NCBI GenBank assembly: GCA_031216445.1
Contig: CM062196.1
Location: 600,001-664,000 of the forward strand
Source of the DNA: Lateolabrax maculatus
Lineage: Eukaryota; Chordata; Actinopteri; Acropomatiformes; Lateolabracidae
DNA length: 64,000 bases
Direction of reading: 5' to 3'
In this document: in pieces, positions 1 to 12,759 of the stretch
Layout of the letters: every line of letters begins with the position of its first letter
Numbering within the stretch: the stretch's first letter is position 1
Program-made: the position numbers and the translations under genes
The notes under the pieces: model-generated
Told to the model about the DNA's origin: nothing
What the model saw: the letters and a program-made list of their open reading frames with translations, nothing else
Database searches by the model: none

Positions 1-319
1 TATGTTTTCTTATTTATTTTAAAAATGAACTAATGAATTTTAATATTTAGAAAAGGAACGATAAGAAGAGGGAACATTTTAAAATGGACAAACCGACTGT
101 GAGCCACTGGTAGGGTGTGTCATTAAATCAATCAATACATATACAGTAAAGTAAAGACCGTTAAAAAGAAAAAAATATAAAATAAAAAACAGTGAATACA
201 CACACATAAATCAGCCATAACAGGAATGATCATGACCACATGACTGTGACCCTCTAATGTGGAGCTGCAGTGACGAGCTGTCAGAGCAACAGTGAAGAAG
301 AAAAGCAGGAATCAGAGAG

Positions 320-365
<46 letters not shown>

Positions 366-485
366 ATCATGTACATGTACAGGACGCATCAGATAACACA
401 CTCGGCAGGTTTTCTCTTTTTGCAGGATGAGGTCATCGCTCCAAAATGTAGTCTGACATCAGCTGAGGAGATGAACTGTATGATG

Positions 486-531
<46 letters not shown>

Positions 532-1017
532 GGCTTCTGTCAGCTGATGTGTTTTCGGGAAGTGTTGACGATCTGTGGGAAATACAGCGGGTGGGGGTGG
601 GGGGGGGGGTTAATCTCATGTGATTGGTGACTCAGGAGCTGATGACATCACCCCCTGCCCTCACAAAGCGACGGGATTGGATGAGTCAAACAGTGAGCCG
701 GGCTCAGCGGACCAATCAGAGGAGGAGGCTGAGGATGGAGAGAGAGGCAGAGAGGGGGGTGGGGGGTGAGGATGATCACATGATGTCACTTTGAGCTCGA
801 TCTGCGTTAGAAAACAATAAAAACAGATTAGTCATTTCTATTTACGCATTTCACATGTGACATGATGACTGACTGTCTGTCAGCTGTTGATATCACAGCC
901 ACTGTTCACTCCTCTGACTGGAGCTGAACTTCACTTAGAAAACAACTGTTCAAATATTTAAACTAGAAAAGATATTTGCAAAAAAATTACTGAAAGCTAA
1001 AAAAATGATTGCATGTT
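1..1017. other. Intergenic, microsatellite-bearing
   Basis: No gene is visible. The stretch holds two CA microsatellites (about 323-362 and 487-529) and a G-rich run near 590-611. The open frames crossing the CA tracts are only HTHT/CVCV translations of the repeat. Confidence 0.6.
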
Positions 1018-1700
1018 AAACTGGAACCAGCTTCCAGTCTGGGTTCTGGAGGCAGACCCCCTCTCCTCATTTAAGAGTCTGCTTCAAACGTTCCTCTTTG
1101 ATAAAGCTTATAGTTAGGGCTGGCTCAGGTGAGTCCTGAACCATCCCTTAGTTATGCTGCTATAGGCTTAGACTGCCGGGGGATTTCCCATGATGCACTG
1201 AGCTCCTCTCTCCTCTCTTATCCCATTACTGCATGTTACTAACTCCACCTCTTCCTGTAGTTTGGAGCTTTCTCTCTTCCTGCAGGTGTTTGTGCCTCTG
1301 GAGCTGTAGAGTCTGGATCTGTGACTGCAGCCGTCTACTGCCCCCATGTTCCTGCTCCACACTCACTGCTGCACTGATTATTATTAGTCTGATTATTATG
1401 TTGTCTGTCCTCCCCCTCTCTCCCCTCTCCCTCCCCTCTCTCCCCCTTTCTCTCTCCCCTTTCAACCCAACTGGGTGGAGGCAGATGTCCTCCACCCAGA
1501 GCCTGGTTCTCCTCCAGGTTTCTACCTGTTAAAAGGAGTTTTTCCTTCCACTGTCACCAAGTGCTGCTCATGGTGGAACTGTTGGGTCTCTAATAATATT
1601 TAAAGAGTCGGTCTGGACCTGCTCTGTGTGGAAAGAGTCCTGAGATAACTGCTGTTATGATTTGGCTCTATACAAATAACATGGACATGACTTAAACTGT
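1018..1700 (+). mobile_element. LINE 3' end (ORF2 C-terminus plus 3' tail)
   Basis: At 1022 the plus strand reads as a short peptide containing WNQLP and, 11 residues later, SFKSLLQTFLF, then a stop near 1117. This is the usual C-terminal end of a non-LTR reverse-transcriptase protein. The following 580 bp, with a T/C-rich stretch and a tail motif near 1650-1672, resembles a 3' UTR tail that I recognise as abundant in teleost genomes (Rex- or L2-like; family not certain). The 5' part of the element is absent, as expected for a 5'-truncated LINE insertion. Confidence 0.7.
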
Positions 1701-2152
1701 TAACGTAAAGTAAAAAAAAGAAAGACAGAAGGAGAGAAAACTAGAAGGTTATTTCCTGCAGGAAATGTGTGTGATCACAGATTCTTGACCGCCTGAGAAG
1801 CTTTTAAAGTAAAGTTAAAGAAAGTATGAATTTGTGATGTCGCCACACAGAGCTTCCTGAAACACTGGAGAAAGAGTCCGACAAGCATCAAACATCAACT
1901 GTGATGGCTCACAACTCCAATACCCAGAATTCTCCTGAACAATGGACATTATTCTCTTTGATGCTGATATTGTCTGTCAGTGCTGTCAATCAACACCATG
2001 TCCCGCCCGCCTGCACCTGTCATGTTGACACAACAACCTGATGACATCACATGTAAACACACTGATGATTGGACGGGAAATGTCTCTGAATCAGGAAACA
2101 ACAAGATGACGAGCTGCTTTACAGGATCAATAAAGACGTCACGTGACTGAGG

Positions 2153-2300
2153 TTATATCAGTTTATATCAGCTTATATCAGCTTATATCAGTTTATATCA
2201 GCTTATATCAGTTTATATCAGTTTATATCAGTTTATATCTGTTTATATAATTCATATCAGGTTATATCAGTTTATATCAGCTCACAACTGTTTATATCAG
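2153..2300. repeat. 11-bp minisatellite (TTATATCAGYT)
   Basis: About a dozen head-to-tail copies of an AT-rich 11-mer (GTTTATATCA / GCTTATATCA variants). Later copies are degenerate (ATAATTCATATCAGG). Confidence 0.85.
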
Positions 2301-3663
2301 TGTCAGCGGTTTGTGCTGACTCAGCTGCCGTGGCGTTCAGGTGAGCTCTCACCTGTCTGAGCTCCAGCTGGATGGAAACCAGCGGTTGGGAAACCGTGAT
2401 CTGTTTGGGGAACTAAAAGCTCCTGAGCTCTGGACGAAACGCTGACTGATGATAAACAGGTTGGAGTGTTTTGCGGAAAATAAGAAAAGTAAAGAGTGAG
2501 TCGTCGTCCTTCACACGTCTGCTGAGTCACACAGGTTCACGTGGAGCTCAGCTCCTATTGATCTGGGACACAACAATCAATGCTAATGGGTGCTAACAGC
2601 AGCCACAACACTCAGCATCTGCTCGCATTGATTCATCATCATCATCATTATCATCATCGTGTCCCTCATTCTGTAGATTCAGGCCTTTAAGGTGGTAAAC
2701 TAGTGGTAATGTTTATTTCATTCTCTCTCTGAGTCTCTATCATATTAAATTATAATTATTTGGCTCCTATAAGAGAAAAGTAATGGTATAATAATGATTA
2801 TAATAAATAACGTTGTAAGCTGTTTGCTTTAAGATGCTACACAACAAATTAAAACACACACGTAAACAGAGTCATGAAGTTTAGATACAACGATACGATC
2901 CAACAGTTTCTCTCCAGACACGAGCGCTCAGATCATCAACAGGTCCTTTAACAGAATAAAACACCAAAACACAACCAAGGATAAAGAAGAAGCACTAAAG
3001 ACATAAATAAACCAGCTGAATTATATTTACAAGGACAATATACAGAAATATACCCGTACACAAGGATTAGGAGGAGGGGGAGGAGGAGGGATGATATTGA
3101 TGATCAGTATTTTTTCATCAGGTCAATCAGAAACTCAGACGGACTGACGGGGTTAATACAGGACGAGGCTCTCATGTTGTTCAAACCAAAGTTTTATACT
3201 TCAGTTGTTGAGCTTTGGGTTTTTTAGTTAGTGTTTTCTTTTTCAACACATTTCCTTCTCCTTCTTTTTTATTTATATATAGTTACATACATATACATAC
3301 AAACATACATATGTGTATGTTTTTTGTATATTTTTACTTATTTAATGTATTTATGACAGAGGGAGGGACCCTCCCTACTGTTAGTTCCCAGGCCTCTCTC
3401 TCTCCCTCTCTCTCCTCAGTCTCAGTCAGGCTCTCTCGCCCTAACTCTGACTCTCTCTTTGTGTTTCCCACTCCCTCTCTTCCTATTTTCTCACAGCCCC
3501 CCCCCCCCCCCCCCCATGTAATTTGATACTGGGCTCCCACACACTCACACAAACAGAAGACACACCCAAACACACACACGCAGCAGGTCACACTGTGGGA
3601 AACTCACACACTCATGTATACTGGCAGGAGCAGCTGTAGTAATTGTAACGGGACTAACAGTAG

Positions 3664-3700
3664 TGATGGAAAGTAACTGTACTTGAGTATTTTCACGCCA
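3664..3700 (-). mobile_element. Fragment of the CCACCACTG TIR element
   Basis: The stretch GTGATGGAAAGTAACTGTAC followed by TTGAGTA is the reverse of the right end of the element described at 40733-41134. It is strongly truncated. Confidence 0.5.
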
Positions 3701-5817
3701 CGTCTCACAGAGAGACGTTGTACTTGTGACTGCACATTTGTCTGACAGCTTTAGGACCGTTACTGTGTCCCAGCATGAACACATTTACATAAACACACGA
3801 CAGCACAAGGGGGTGATGAAGAAGAGGAAGGGACGGAGGGATGAGACGTCGGCCTGAGGCTCCAACAGTAACTGAAGGAGACAATCAGGCAGGATGTGAG
3901 ACTACAGGAGCCTGCAGGGGTCAGTTTCTAATACAAATGTAGATGAAGTGAACGTTGCAGCTTGTTAATGTTAAAATACAAACTCACTTTCACAAGTTCA
4001 GGTTTTAATGTGAAACTTTAGAATTACAGGTTTGAAAAGACAGTGTGTGTGTGTGTTATTTCTCAAATTAAGGTCTGTGTTTTGTATCTGCAGGTTTACT
4101 GTCAAAGACTTTAATGATGAGTTGTTTTCACACTGCAGATACTCGCAGGACGACTCTCATCGTATTCATGTCATTTTAAATTCATGCTGGTTGTTTTAGT
4201 TCTTGTTTCAGTTAATTTGTGTTTTTGATGTGTGTGGTGAAGCCAAAGACAACAAAGTTACTAACTAAACTAACTAACTAAACCCTGTGAAACACACACA
4301 CACACACACACACACACACTATATGCTCATATGCAAACATGTATAAACTGTTTGTGTTTTGTGTTGTTTCACTCCTCCGCTCCTCAGATCAGGTTTCTCT
4401 GTATTTGCTGTGAGTAAAAGATGGAAATGTGTGTACAAACACCAGAATGTGTCTGTGCTTCTCGTGAGCTCGTCGATCATTAACGTGCATCATAAAAACC
4501 TGCTGGTTCGTTTCTGAGCAGAAGAAAAGGTCAAACCCTTGTTGACTGTGTGACTCACTGCAGCAGTTGAAGGTTCTGTTTGCTGTGGTCTTCAGGATGT
4601 GAAGTGTTGCTTCACTCTGTGTCTGAAGTTCAGTCCATGACAAAGATGCTTTTCTTCTGCACATCTGTCAGCAGCTGCAGGTAGTCAGAACATGCAAATC
4701 ACTCCTTGTGTGTTGAAGGCTCTTCCCTGAGGGGGGGTTCACAGGATTTGCATACAGGTACAGGGCCCCCCCTTCCTGACCTCAGGTGGATCTAACCGGT
4801 CTGCTGGTTTTGCATACTGACAGGGACACACTGTGAACCTGCAGTGAGGCCGAGCTGCTCTTGGCTGAAATAAACCCGATTCAGTTTCGGAGGAGATCAT
4901 GTCATCATCTTGATTATTCAGTATTTATTATTTTAGTATCCCACATTTATTTTATTTATCATATAGTTTTGACTGAGAATGTATTGCAGTAATAAGTAAT
5001 TTAATTTATTTGGTCAAAAGTACGACATCATCTCACATTTTGGATCTCAGTTTGTTTAGTTTCATAATTAGAACATTTTCTGAGGAATTCTACAATATAA
5101 CACCTTTTCATGTACTACTCTCCCAGTGTTTGCGGTACTGTGTGTCTTTGTATCTGTTGGACTATAAATTAATCTTGGCTGCGTGTGAACTGTGACTCTG
5201 TTTCCCAGGCCCTCAGCATTTACTGCATCATGGGAGCAGTGAGTGTGAGTGTGGTGGAGCTGAGGTGTGTGGTGAAGTGGGACGATGAAACGTTTGTTAG
5301 AGACTGAACCTCATCAGTCAGACTGGGTTCATGTGAGCATCATGTTGATTGTTCAACATGTTGCAGCTCACAAAGCAAAGTAATGTCTGAATGAAGTCAT
5401 ATGAGGAACTTTTATTTTGGTCCAGACCTGGTGAACATCTGCAGATCAAAGACAGAAAAAAAGGAAAAACGAAATGTTAGTTTTCTTCAGATCTCTTAAA
5501 TGAATCCCGACAAACCTGTTGAATGTTTCTCATTCCTCATTTTCTAAAATATTTTAAATGCTGCATTGTTTACATTCATGTTGCAGTGCATTTTGGCGTG
5601 TTTCCGTCCATTTTCTTTTGCTTTTCTGTTGCATCATGTAACTTTTCTGCCTTTGTGCAGGGCACACTGCTGTACTGCAGCATTTTAGTCCCTGAACGCC
5701 CCACGCTGACTTTACGGCAGCTCCTAAAACCTCACGCTCATGTTTGTTCTGAACGCCTCTTTAGTTCTCTTTTATGCTCCACGACTGTCCGGCTGACGTC
5801 ATGTGGTCTGATCCCAG

Positions 5818-6015
5818 CATCCGTCCGTTTCTCAGAACGGTCTGACTTCCTGTCTACGTCTCTCAGCTTCAAGCTCATTGGTTCCTACTGAAGACGAAAA
5901 GAAACTCCTCACAGATTTATAGTTTCATGTTTAAAGTCACTGAAGTTTTTATCAAATTAACAGGAGGAAATAGTCCACTTGTTGGGGACTATTTTCAGTG
6001 GCGGATGAATCCACC
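5818..6015 (+). repeat. Dispersed repeat, copy A
   Basis: This stretch is clearly similar to 48040-48204 in the same orientation. Shared blocks include GGTCTGACTTCCTGTC, ATTGGTTCCT, CTGAAGACG, ATCAAA, AACAGGAGGA and ACTATTTTCAG, in the same order with small indels. No coding frame is conserved between copies. The family is not identified. Confidence 0.75.
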
Positions 6016-6314
6016 TGTGGTGCTGTAGTGAGTGTTTGGCAGGACAGTGTGTGTGTCAGAATAAACAGTGTGTGTGTGTTCATGGTGATGAAGGAACATG
6101 TCAGAAGATACATCAATCTGTGATACTCACACTCTCTCGCTGCTGCTTTGAGTCTGAAGGCATCAACATAAAATATCAGCAGATTTCATCTTTAAATAAG
6201 GTTTGGTTTGATCGACAGGTGGTTCAGCCAATTACATCTTAGCTAGGTGGGTACTGCTCGATTTTCCCGCCTCAGCTCCTTTTTGCATCTGCCTCTTTGC
6301 CCAAATATGGATTT

Positions 6315-6316
<2 letters not shown>

Positions 6317-6356
<40 letters not shown>

Positions 6357-6402
6357 TCACACACACACACACACTCACACACACACACACACACACACAC
6401 AC
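6317..6402. repeat. Compound (TC)n(AC)n microsatellite
   Basis: A TC dinucleotide run passes directly into an AC run interrupted by ACTC steps. Confidence 0.95.
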
Positions 6403-6890
6403 CTAACGGTAATTTAACTGTTTGCATTAATAAAGGCTGTAAGTTCATCTCCTTTATTTAGTTTGTTTCTTTAATTATTCAGACAACTCAGCAGGAAAAC
6501 CTTACTGCTGCTGTGAAAGTATTGTGGACAGCAGCCCAGTGAGGCTGTAATGTGACACTGCTGGTCATCCATGTTGTAACAGTCCATTAAAGCTCTGATG
6601 ACCACATTCATCCGCTCATGACACCAATAATACATCAGAAATCAGACATCAGAGTCAGTTACAGCTGATTACAGATCTGCCTCCACCTCGCCCCCCTGCA
6701 GCAGCAGCCGGTTGTTCCTAGAAAGAATTCCTCCCTCTGCTGCAGGCTGTTCCTCATTATTACAACCCTCCGGGATGAGCTGGAAAAAGCATCGTCACAG
6801 AGCTGAAAACAGGCTGTTTTTCTGTTGACTTTTTAGAGATACGTGGTTCTCACAGGACGGCGACGCTACAAACACGTGATGATCTTATAG

Positions 6891-7010
6891 ACCATGATGC
6901 ATTGCTGCAGATTAAACTAGCCAACAGGATATAAAGGAGTTAAAATGAGCTCAACCTTAAACATCTACAGCAGTAAAATGCAACAGACACATGAATGCAG
7001 CAGGAATAAT
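6891..7010 (-). mobile_element. Inverted internal fragment of TIR element
   Basis: The sequence is the reverse complement of 40799-40914. Shared blocks include GATGCATTGCTGCAGATTAA, AGCCAACAGGATATAAAGGA and CAGCAGTAAAATGCAACAGA. Neither terminal repeat is present. Confidence 0.8.
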
Positions 7011-7027
7011 AATGCTGCACGACTTCT

Positions 7028-7069
7028 GCACTGCCTCCTCCTCCTCCTCCTCCTCCTCCTCCTCCTCCT
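7028..7069. repeat. (TCC)n microsatellite
   Basis: Around thirteen consecutive TCC triplets. Confidence 0.95.
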
Positions 7070-7185
7070 AAGCACCTTTCTTCCCTTCCTCCTTATCTTC
7101 CTCCTCTCTGTACATAGTAGGTGAGGAATAATAATCCTTAGTTGAAACTTTCAGCAGCTTCTATGTTCTAGTGAACCAGATTTCA

Positions 7186-7237
7186 TTGTGTGTGTGTGTG
7201 TGTGTGAGTGTGTGTGTGTGTGTGCGTGTGTGTGTGT

Positions 7238-7278
<41 letters not shown>

Positions 7279-7282
7279 TGTG
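7186..7282. repeat. (TG)n microsatellite
   Basis: Nearly 100 bp of TG with GAGT, GCGT and TATG interruptions. Confidence 0.95.
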
Positions 7283-9242
7283 TGGAGTCACGATGGTGGA
7301 TTTCCTGCAGGAGGCGGGGCTCCGTCAGTCCGACGAGATGTGACCATATAAGGACAGAGAAGGAGGAAGTGGGGATTTCTCTTCAGAGTCATGTGACTTC
7401 CAGTTACAGCAATGCTCTCACCACAACACACACACACACACACACAAGATGTTCAGTCTGAATTTATTATTTATGAAGCTGTTTGTTCTAAATTCCTGCA
7501 CATTACATCTCTTTTAAGTTTAATTAGAATAATAATCATTACTAACTAACTTATTTAACTAGGAAGTCTCTTGAGACACAGATGGGAACAAGCCAGGTCT
7601 GCATGGCCTCCTCACCACCAGAACATGTGCAAACAAACATTCAGTTCATTCGAGCAGAATAAAACAATAAAATGGAACCAAGTCTATAAAAGTTGCACTA
7701 AAGGAAGAAATAAAGTATTATATTTGCATGTGTCTTAATTAAGAAACATGTTTTTAGAGAAGTTTGACCTTCTTTTCCTTTATCCACCCTGAACTGTCAT
7801 CTCACAAGACGTCTGTTTTGATTTTGGTGGTACAGCCGCATCACAGCCGGATCATCTGTTGCACCTTCTGAAGGTTTGTATTCGTCCACATATTCACCGG
7901 ACGGGGGCACAGCTGTCACTTTGGTTATAAAAAGCTGCATTCTCTTTTCCCTGAGTGCATGTGAAACATTTCTACACATTTTTTATGCATCAATTACTGT
8001 CGGTGTAGCTGGATCCAGGAGGCCAGAAGAAGATCCAGGACCTGGAGGGGTGAATACACCAGCACCAACATCAGAGTCACTACAGGTGAGCTGACGCCAC
8101 AGAGACGTCTGTTACGCTGCAGCTGGCAGGTTCATGGACACGACCAAGCAGCTGATTCCAGCCGTGAGCCGACAGTAACTGTTCTATGTTCTCCTGCAGC
8201 GGACGCAGGCTGGATGGTTTCAGTCTTACAGGAAGTCTGAACCAGCAGTACTCACACACACCTACACACACACACATGCACACACACACACACTGCGGGT
8301 GTTATGATTAACACACTGATGACATTGGGGCAGGAAAACCCGACCTCTGACCTCCCACATACTGTAAACACACTACAGTGAGGAGGACACGTCACTCTCT
8401 CTCCACTCTGAGGCTAACTACAGTCAGGTTTTGAATGCATGACTTTAACTTGCAGTGGAGTATTTTCACTGTGTGTGTCAGTACTTTTACTGCAGTAAAG
8501 GACCTGAATTCTTTCTAGCTCTGATCTGTAGTGACACAAACTGAAATACTGTGAAGTTTTCAGGTCTCTGATCACAGACGGTGGATCAGAGCTCATCTTC
8601 GTCTTGTTTTTGATCTTTGTGTCAAAGCTGCACCACGGTTCTTCCTCTGTGGTAGATAGTAATACAGAAAGTGTCACCCCCCCCACACTGCGCCCACAGA
8701 CCTCCCACCCGCTGGCGGCTCCGTCCCGCTGCTTCAGATGACACACTCTGTGTTTCCTCTCTGTCACGGCTCGTCCTCCTTCGGCGTGTGGATGACAGAT
8801 GAACGCAGCTTCCTGTCTGCTCGCTGCACACTGACACATTTACCCACATACAGATCACACGTGTCACATGTTCACGGTCAGGTGTGTTTACCTTTGAGGC
8901 TGCAGCCGGCCTCGGTGACCACAGCACTGTACCGTACCTACTGCAGGCTCTGAGTGTGTGTGGGAACTCACTGTTACTCACTAACCAGGCAGGGAGATGC
9001 TTGTTGTCATGGTAACGGTGTGGGATGTCGACTTGCAGCCTGGATGAAGGACACCGACTTAGTAGTACTACTGCTGCTGCTCTCTTTAGTTTAGTGTATC
9101 TTTTATATAGTGATCTCTCTAAAATATATTTTTTTCTTGCTCTCTGGAGCTGATATAACAGTTGAGTCACTCTGAGTCTGTTTCAGTTGTTTCTTTGTGT
9201 TCAGAACAAGAACCTTAAGAGTCATTTATCCTGAGTTTCACC

Positions 9243-9410
9243 TCCTAGAGGGGGAGGAAGTATTCAGGTCTTTACTGCAGTAAAAGTACTAATACACACT
9301 GTAAATACTGTGTACAGTAGAAGTCCTGCAGTGAAACTGTTCCTCAGTAAAAGTCTGTGAGTATAATCAGTTGCATGTAGTTAAAGTATTTCCACAGTAA
9401 AATGTCCCCT
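9243..9410 (+). mobile_element. 5' part of the TIR element family
   Basis: The blocks GAGGAAGTATTCAGGTCTTT, ACTGCAGTAAAAGTACTAAT and TCCACAGTAAAATGTCCCCT are the left-end type of the short element whose right end reads TTACTTTCCACC. The same left end occurs at 18611-18665 and inverted at 63425-63547. Confidence 0.6.
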
Positions 9411-9461
9411 GTGCCTGTTGTACTATTATATATTCTATCATTAGATTATTATGAGAAATGG

Positions 9462-9545
9462 CGTCACGATGAGCCAGAGCCCAAAGTGACACCTTCACAA
9501 TGCTTGTTGTGTCCAACCAACAGTCCAAAGCTCAACATTATTAAA
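9462..9545 (+). repeat. Dispersed repeat shared with 36520-36595
   Basis: GCGTCACGATGAGCCAGAGC followed by CCAAAGTGACACCTTCACAA matches GCGTCACAATGACCCAGAAC and GTGACACCTTCACAGG at 36525. Both continue with TTGTGTCCAA. The orientation is the same in both copies. Confidence 0.7.
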
Positions 9546-11815
9546 ACACATTCACATGATTCAAATCATTCAAAGGAAAAGCAGCAAATCTTCACATCTG
9601 AGAAGCTGCAGCCAGGAAATGATTTTACAGGAAAAATGAGTCCAACCATCATCACAAGAGTTCAGCTTCATGTTCTGTCAGTCCACTCACTGATTAATGA
9701 CTAATGCTGTCAGCTGGACTTGGACAAACTGTGTTTTGTGTGTTTTCTCGTCAGTCTCCTGTTGACCAACAGCTGACGTCGTCCTGAGTGTCTGTGGTGC
9801 TCAGAGGTCATGCTGCAGGAAGTTAAAGTCAACCTTTGACCTCTGAGTGTCTGATCAGGGAGGTGAGACGTTCTCACAGTCTGAGGTGTCGCTTCTTCAC
9901 ACCTGCCGCCTCTCAATCTCTGAAGGAGTCGCCTGATGCTCGGGTGGTCGGGTCACACTGACCGGACCCGCCTGCTGCAACTGACAACTGCAACAATAAT
10001 AATCAGACATAATATAATATAAGCTATAACCACAGAGCTCTTTATATCTCCTTCAGAGTGTTGAGAACTCCAGATCAGTTTAATACGAATGTTCCTTTGG
10101 TGAAATAAGAGGAGGTGGAGAGATGTGAGGGAGGTTTCGGTTCCTCAACGTCTCTCATCAGATTCTGTCTGTTTGAATGTTTTTATGGCTCGTGTGGAAA
10201 CTCTCAGTGTGTGAAGTCTTTTTATATCTGCTGTCTGCAGGACTGGTGGACTTCAGGGAAATGCTGGTTGGTAACTGAAGACAGTGACGTCTGTGGTTCA
10301 GCCGCTCTGTGTTTCAGCTTCTTCAACTCTACATTAGTGGTAAACTGCTGGGACAGAAGTGCATTGTGGGAGGTTTGGGTTTCCCAGAAGACCGGTCGGT
10401 CGCACTCGGTCCAATCAGAGAGAGAGCAGGAGCGGGAACTCATCACTGACCACATTTATTTGCTCTCACTTTCTTCCCACTTAATCCCCCGTCAATCATC
10501 TGACGACCCTTCAGATTTATCTGGTGACCCTTTGGAGGGGCCCGACCCCTAGGTTCAGTATTAAAAATGTCAAATATAATAATGTGTCTGTCTGTACTTT
10601 TACTTGTAATGGAGTATGTTTACACAGTGTGGTCGGCACCACAGTGTGTGCTGCAGGTCAGACACAGGCTGATGTGAACGTAATGAGATATCGAGAAGCT
10701 GCTAACAAGCCGTCTGATGTTAATGAGCTGAGTGTTTATTGGAGGAGGCTGATGTGAATCACAGGTTATAAAACACATTGTTCACAGGAAGAAAAATCCA
10801 GTTTTTGTGTTGTGAACGGAGGAGGTTTGAGAGGGTTCAAGGACTAAAATGTAATAAACGCTTAGATAATAATGACAATTTAATGATATGTAATCTGAAG
10901 CCGTTAAAGGCTGAAACCCTCAGAGACTCTCAGCATGAAACAAAAGAAGAAAATCAGCATTAAAATTCTTATAAAAAGCTTTTTATGATCAGTAAGCTCT
11001 TTATTTTACTGAATGTTGAAGGTTTATTCTAGTTTTTCTCTTCAGCTCTGAAATAAATATTATTTTTTAATATCCAGACATTGTGGTTGATTTTTCCTTT
11101 TTGTCTGTTGATGAATTTAAAGTGACAAAACTCTTTTTTCTTTCATTTTATTAAATTAAGTTATTTTCTTTCTTTCTTTCATTTTATTATTATTTTTTTA
11201 CGTTTATTTCATTGTTATAAATACATTTTATTTTATTTTTTTAATGTAATTTTAATTTAATTTTGTAATTCACTGAATTGAATTATTATATTTTACTTTT
11301 ATTTCATCTGTTTGTATCTATATTTAATTTTTTTTAATAAAAATGGAAGAAACTCCTTCTGGTTCTGCTCCTGGTGGATTTTCCCAGGCAGTTTCATTGA
11401 GGGAGGTGAGGTCCCCTCCCTACTGAGGGGTGAGTTGGGGGTGAGTCGGGGGTGAGTCGGGGGTGAGTCGTGAGACGTTAACACCTGACCAGCTGAGATT
11501 CAGACGGACTGAAGGAGCTTCTCGCTGTAAATAAAGAAATAAAGACTGTTCCTGCAAATGAAACATGTATGGAGGGTAATTAGTGCCAACATGTCTGTGC
11601 ACTCTGTAGTTTTACAGTCACAGTCGTGTGTTAGTTCATGTGTGGAGGAACAGTGCATCATGGGACGTCCTCCTGTTAATGGGAGTTTCAGACGCCGCAG
11701 CTGCTGGTTTGAACCTCACAGCCAGTTCAACTGGAGGCTGGAGTCGTGACTCCAGCGCCCCCTACAGGCTCCAGTGTTCATTACACCTCAACACCATCGA
11801 TTTTTAAAGAAATAC
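9546..11815. other. Intergenic, no gene seen
   Basis: It is AT-rich with several short open frames and no recognisable protein. It includes an imperfect 13-bp GGGGTGAGTCG tandem stretch at about 11425-11472. Confidence 0.5.
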
Positions 11816-12080
11816 TTCAACAAGTCTCTTACTGAGAGTTAGACGTTCAGATCGCCATTAGCTTAGCTTAGCATAAAGACTGGAAACAAGGAGAAACAGC
11901 TAGCACAAAGCCAATCTCTAAAACTCACTGATTAACACATTATATCTTGTTTGTTTAATCCAAACTAAAAAACAAAAAGTATGAAAAAGACCATTCACCA
12001 TTTTTATGGGGGGGTAATGTCCTATTTCAGTTGCCAGGCAACCGCTGGAGACTGCAGGAAGTTACAAGAAACAGTCCGTC
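11816..12080 (+). repeat. Common teleost dispersed repeat
   Basis: The stretch with TTAGCTTAGCTTAGCATAAA, GACTGGAAACAAGGAGAAAC, AGCTAGC, then GTTGCCAGGCAACCGCTGGA matches an interspersed repeat I recognise from many fish genomes. A related fragment (CCAGTCTTTATGCTAAGCTA) lies inverted near 30099-30120. The family name is not certain. Confidence 0.6.
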
Positions 12081-12243
12081 ACATTACTGAGCGTGAAACG
12101 GCTAATTCTTGTTTTTACACTTTGTTTTTTACTGAAAAAACTTATAAAGACAAAAGCCACCAGGACGCTCAGCGTGAGAAGATCTTCAGTCAGCGCGTCG
12201 ATACGAACACCTGACGTGAGACTGAAGAGGTCCAGCACAGGTC

Positions 12244-12601
12244 AGTGTGTGTGTGTGAGTGTGTGTGTGTGAGTGTGTGTGTGTGTGTGAGTGTGTGTGT
12301 GTGAGTGTGTGTGTGTGTGTGTGTGAGTGTGTGTGTGTGTGTGAGTGTGAGTGAGTGAGTGAGTGAGTGTGTGTGTGAGTGTGTGAGTGAGTGAGTGTGT
12401 GTGTGAGTGTGTGTGTGTGTGAGTGTGTGTGTGTGTGAGTGTGTGTGTGTGAGTGTGTGTGAGTGTGTGTGTGTGTGTGTGAGTGTGTGTGTGTGTGTGA
12501 GTGTGAGTGAGTGAGTGAGTGAGTGTGTGTGTGAGTGTGTGAGTGAGTGAGTGTGTGTGTGAGTGTGTGTGTGTGTGTGTGAGTGTGTGTGTGTGTGAGT
12601 G
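12244..12601. repeat. GT/GAGT higher-order microsatellite
   Basis: A 358-bp GT-rich tract is patterned by GAGT interruptions. A block beginning GAGTGTGAGTGAGTGAG occurs at about 12343 and again at about 12499, so the array contains a duplicated unit of about 156 bp. The long HTHT/SHTH open frames across it are repeat translations. Confidence 0.9.
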
Positions 12602-12718
12602 TCTCATTAACTGAGGTGATAAATGAAAACGAGGCCGTGTGACCTCTGACCCCCCGGCTGATGAGGAGCAGGTCAGGCATGAAGTTCTCACACTGTCGTC
12701 CTGCAGCTTCACACCTCC

Positions 12719-12759
<41 letters not shown>

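Larger units (their letters stand above)
1701..5817. other. Intergenic, no gene seen
   Basis: No conserved coding frame was found. It contains an 11-bp tandem array near 2153-2300, a poly-C run at about 3497-3516, a short CA tract near 4291-4319, and a fragment of the TIR element family at 3664-3700. Confidence 0.5.
6061..9242. other. Intergenic, simple repeats
   Basis: No gene was recognised. Contents include TC/AC (6317-6402), TCC (about 7028-7069) and TG (about 7186-7282) microsatellites, an inverted fragment of the TIR element at 6891-7010, and a weak fragment of the same family near 8450-8520. A 182-codon open frame on the minus strand (9170-8622) resembles no family I know. Confidence 0.5.

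Noticed and set aside
1168..1532. Short open frames on both strands in the first repeat
   Set aside because: They lie in the LINE 3' tail and are not conserved coding sequence.
8622..9170. 182-codon minus-strand open frame
   Set aside because: No family signature or credible splice context; it overlaps another open frame in a different phase.
10115..10552. 145-codon plus-strand open frame
   Set aside because: Composition looks non-coding, there is no recognisable motif, and an overlapping open frame exists on the other strand.
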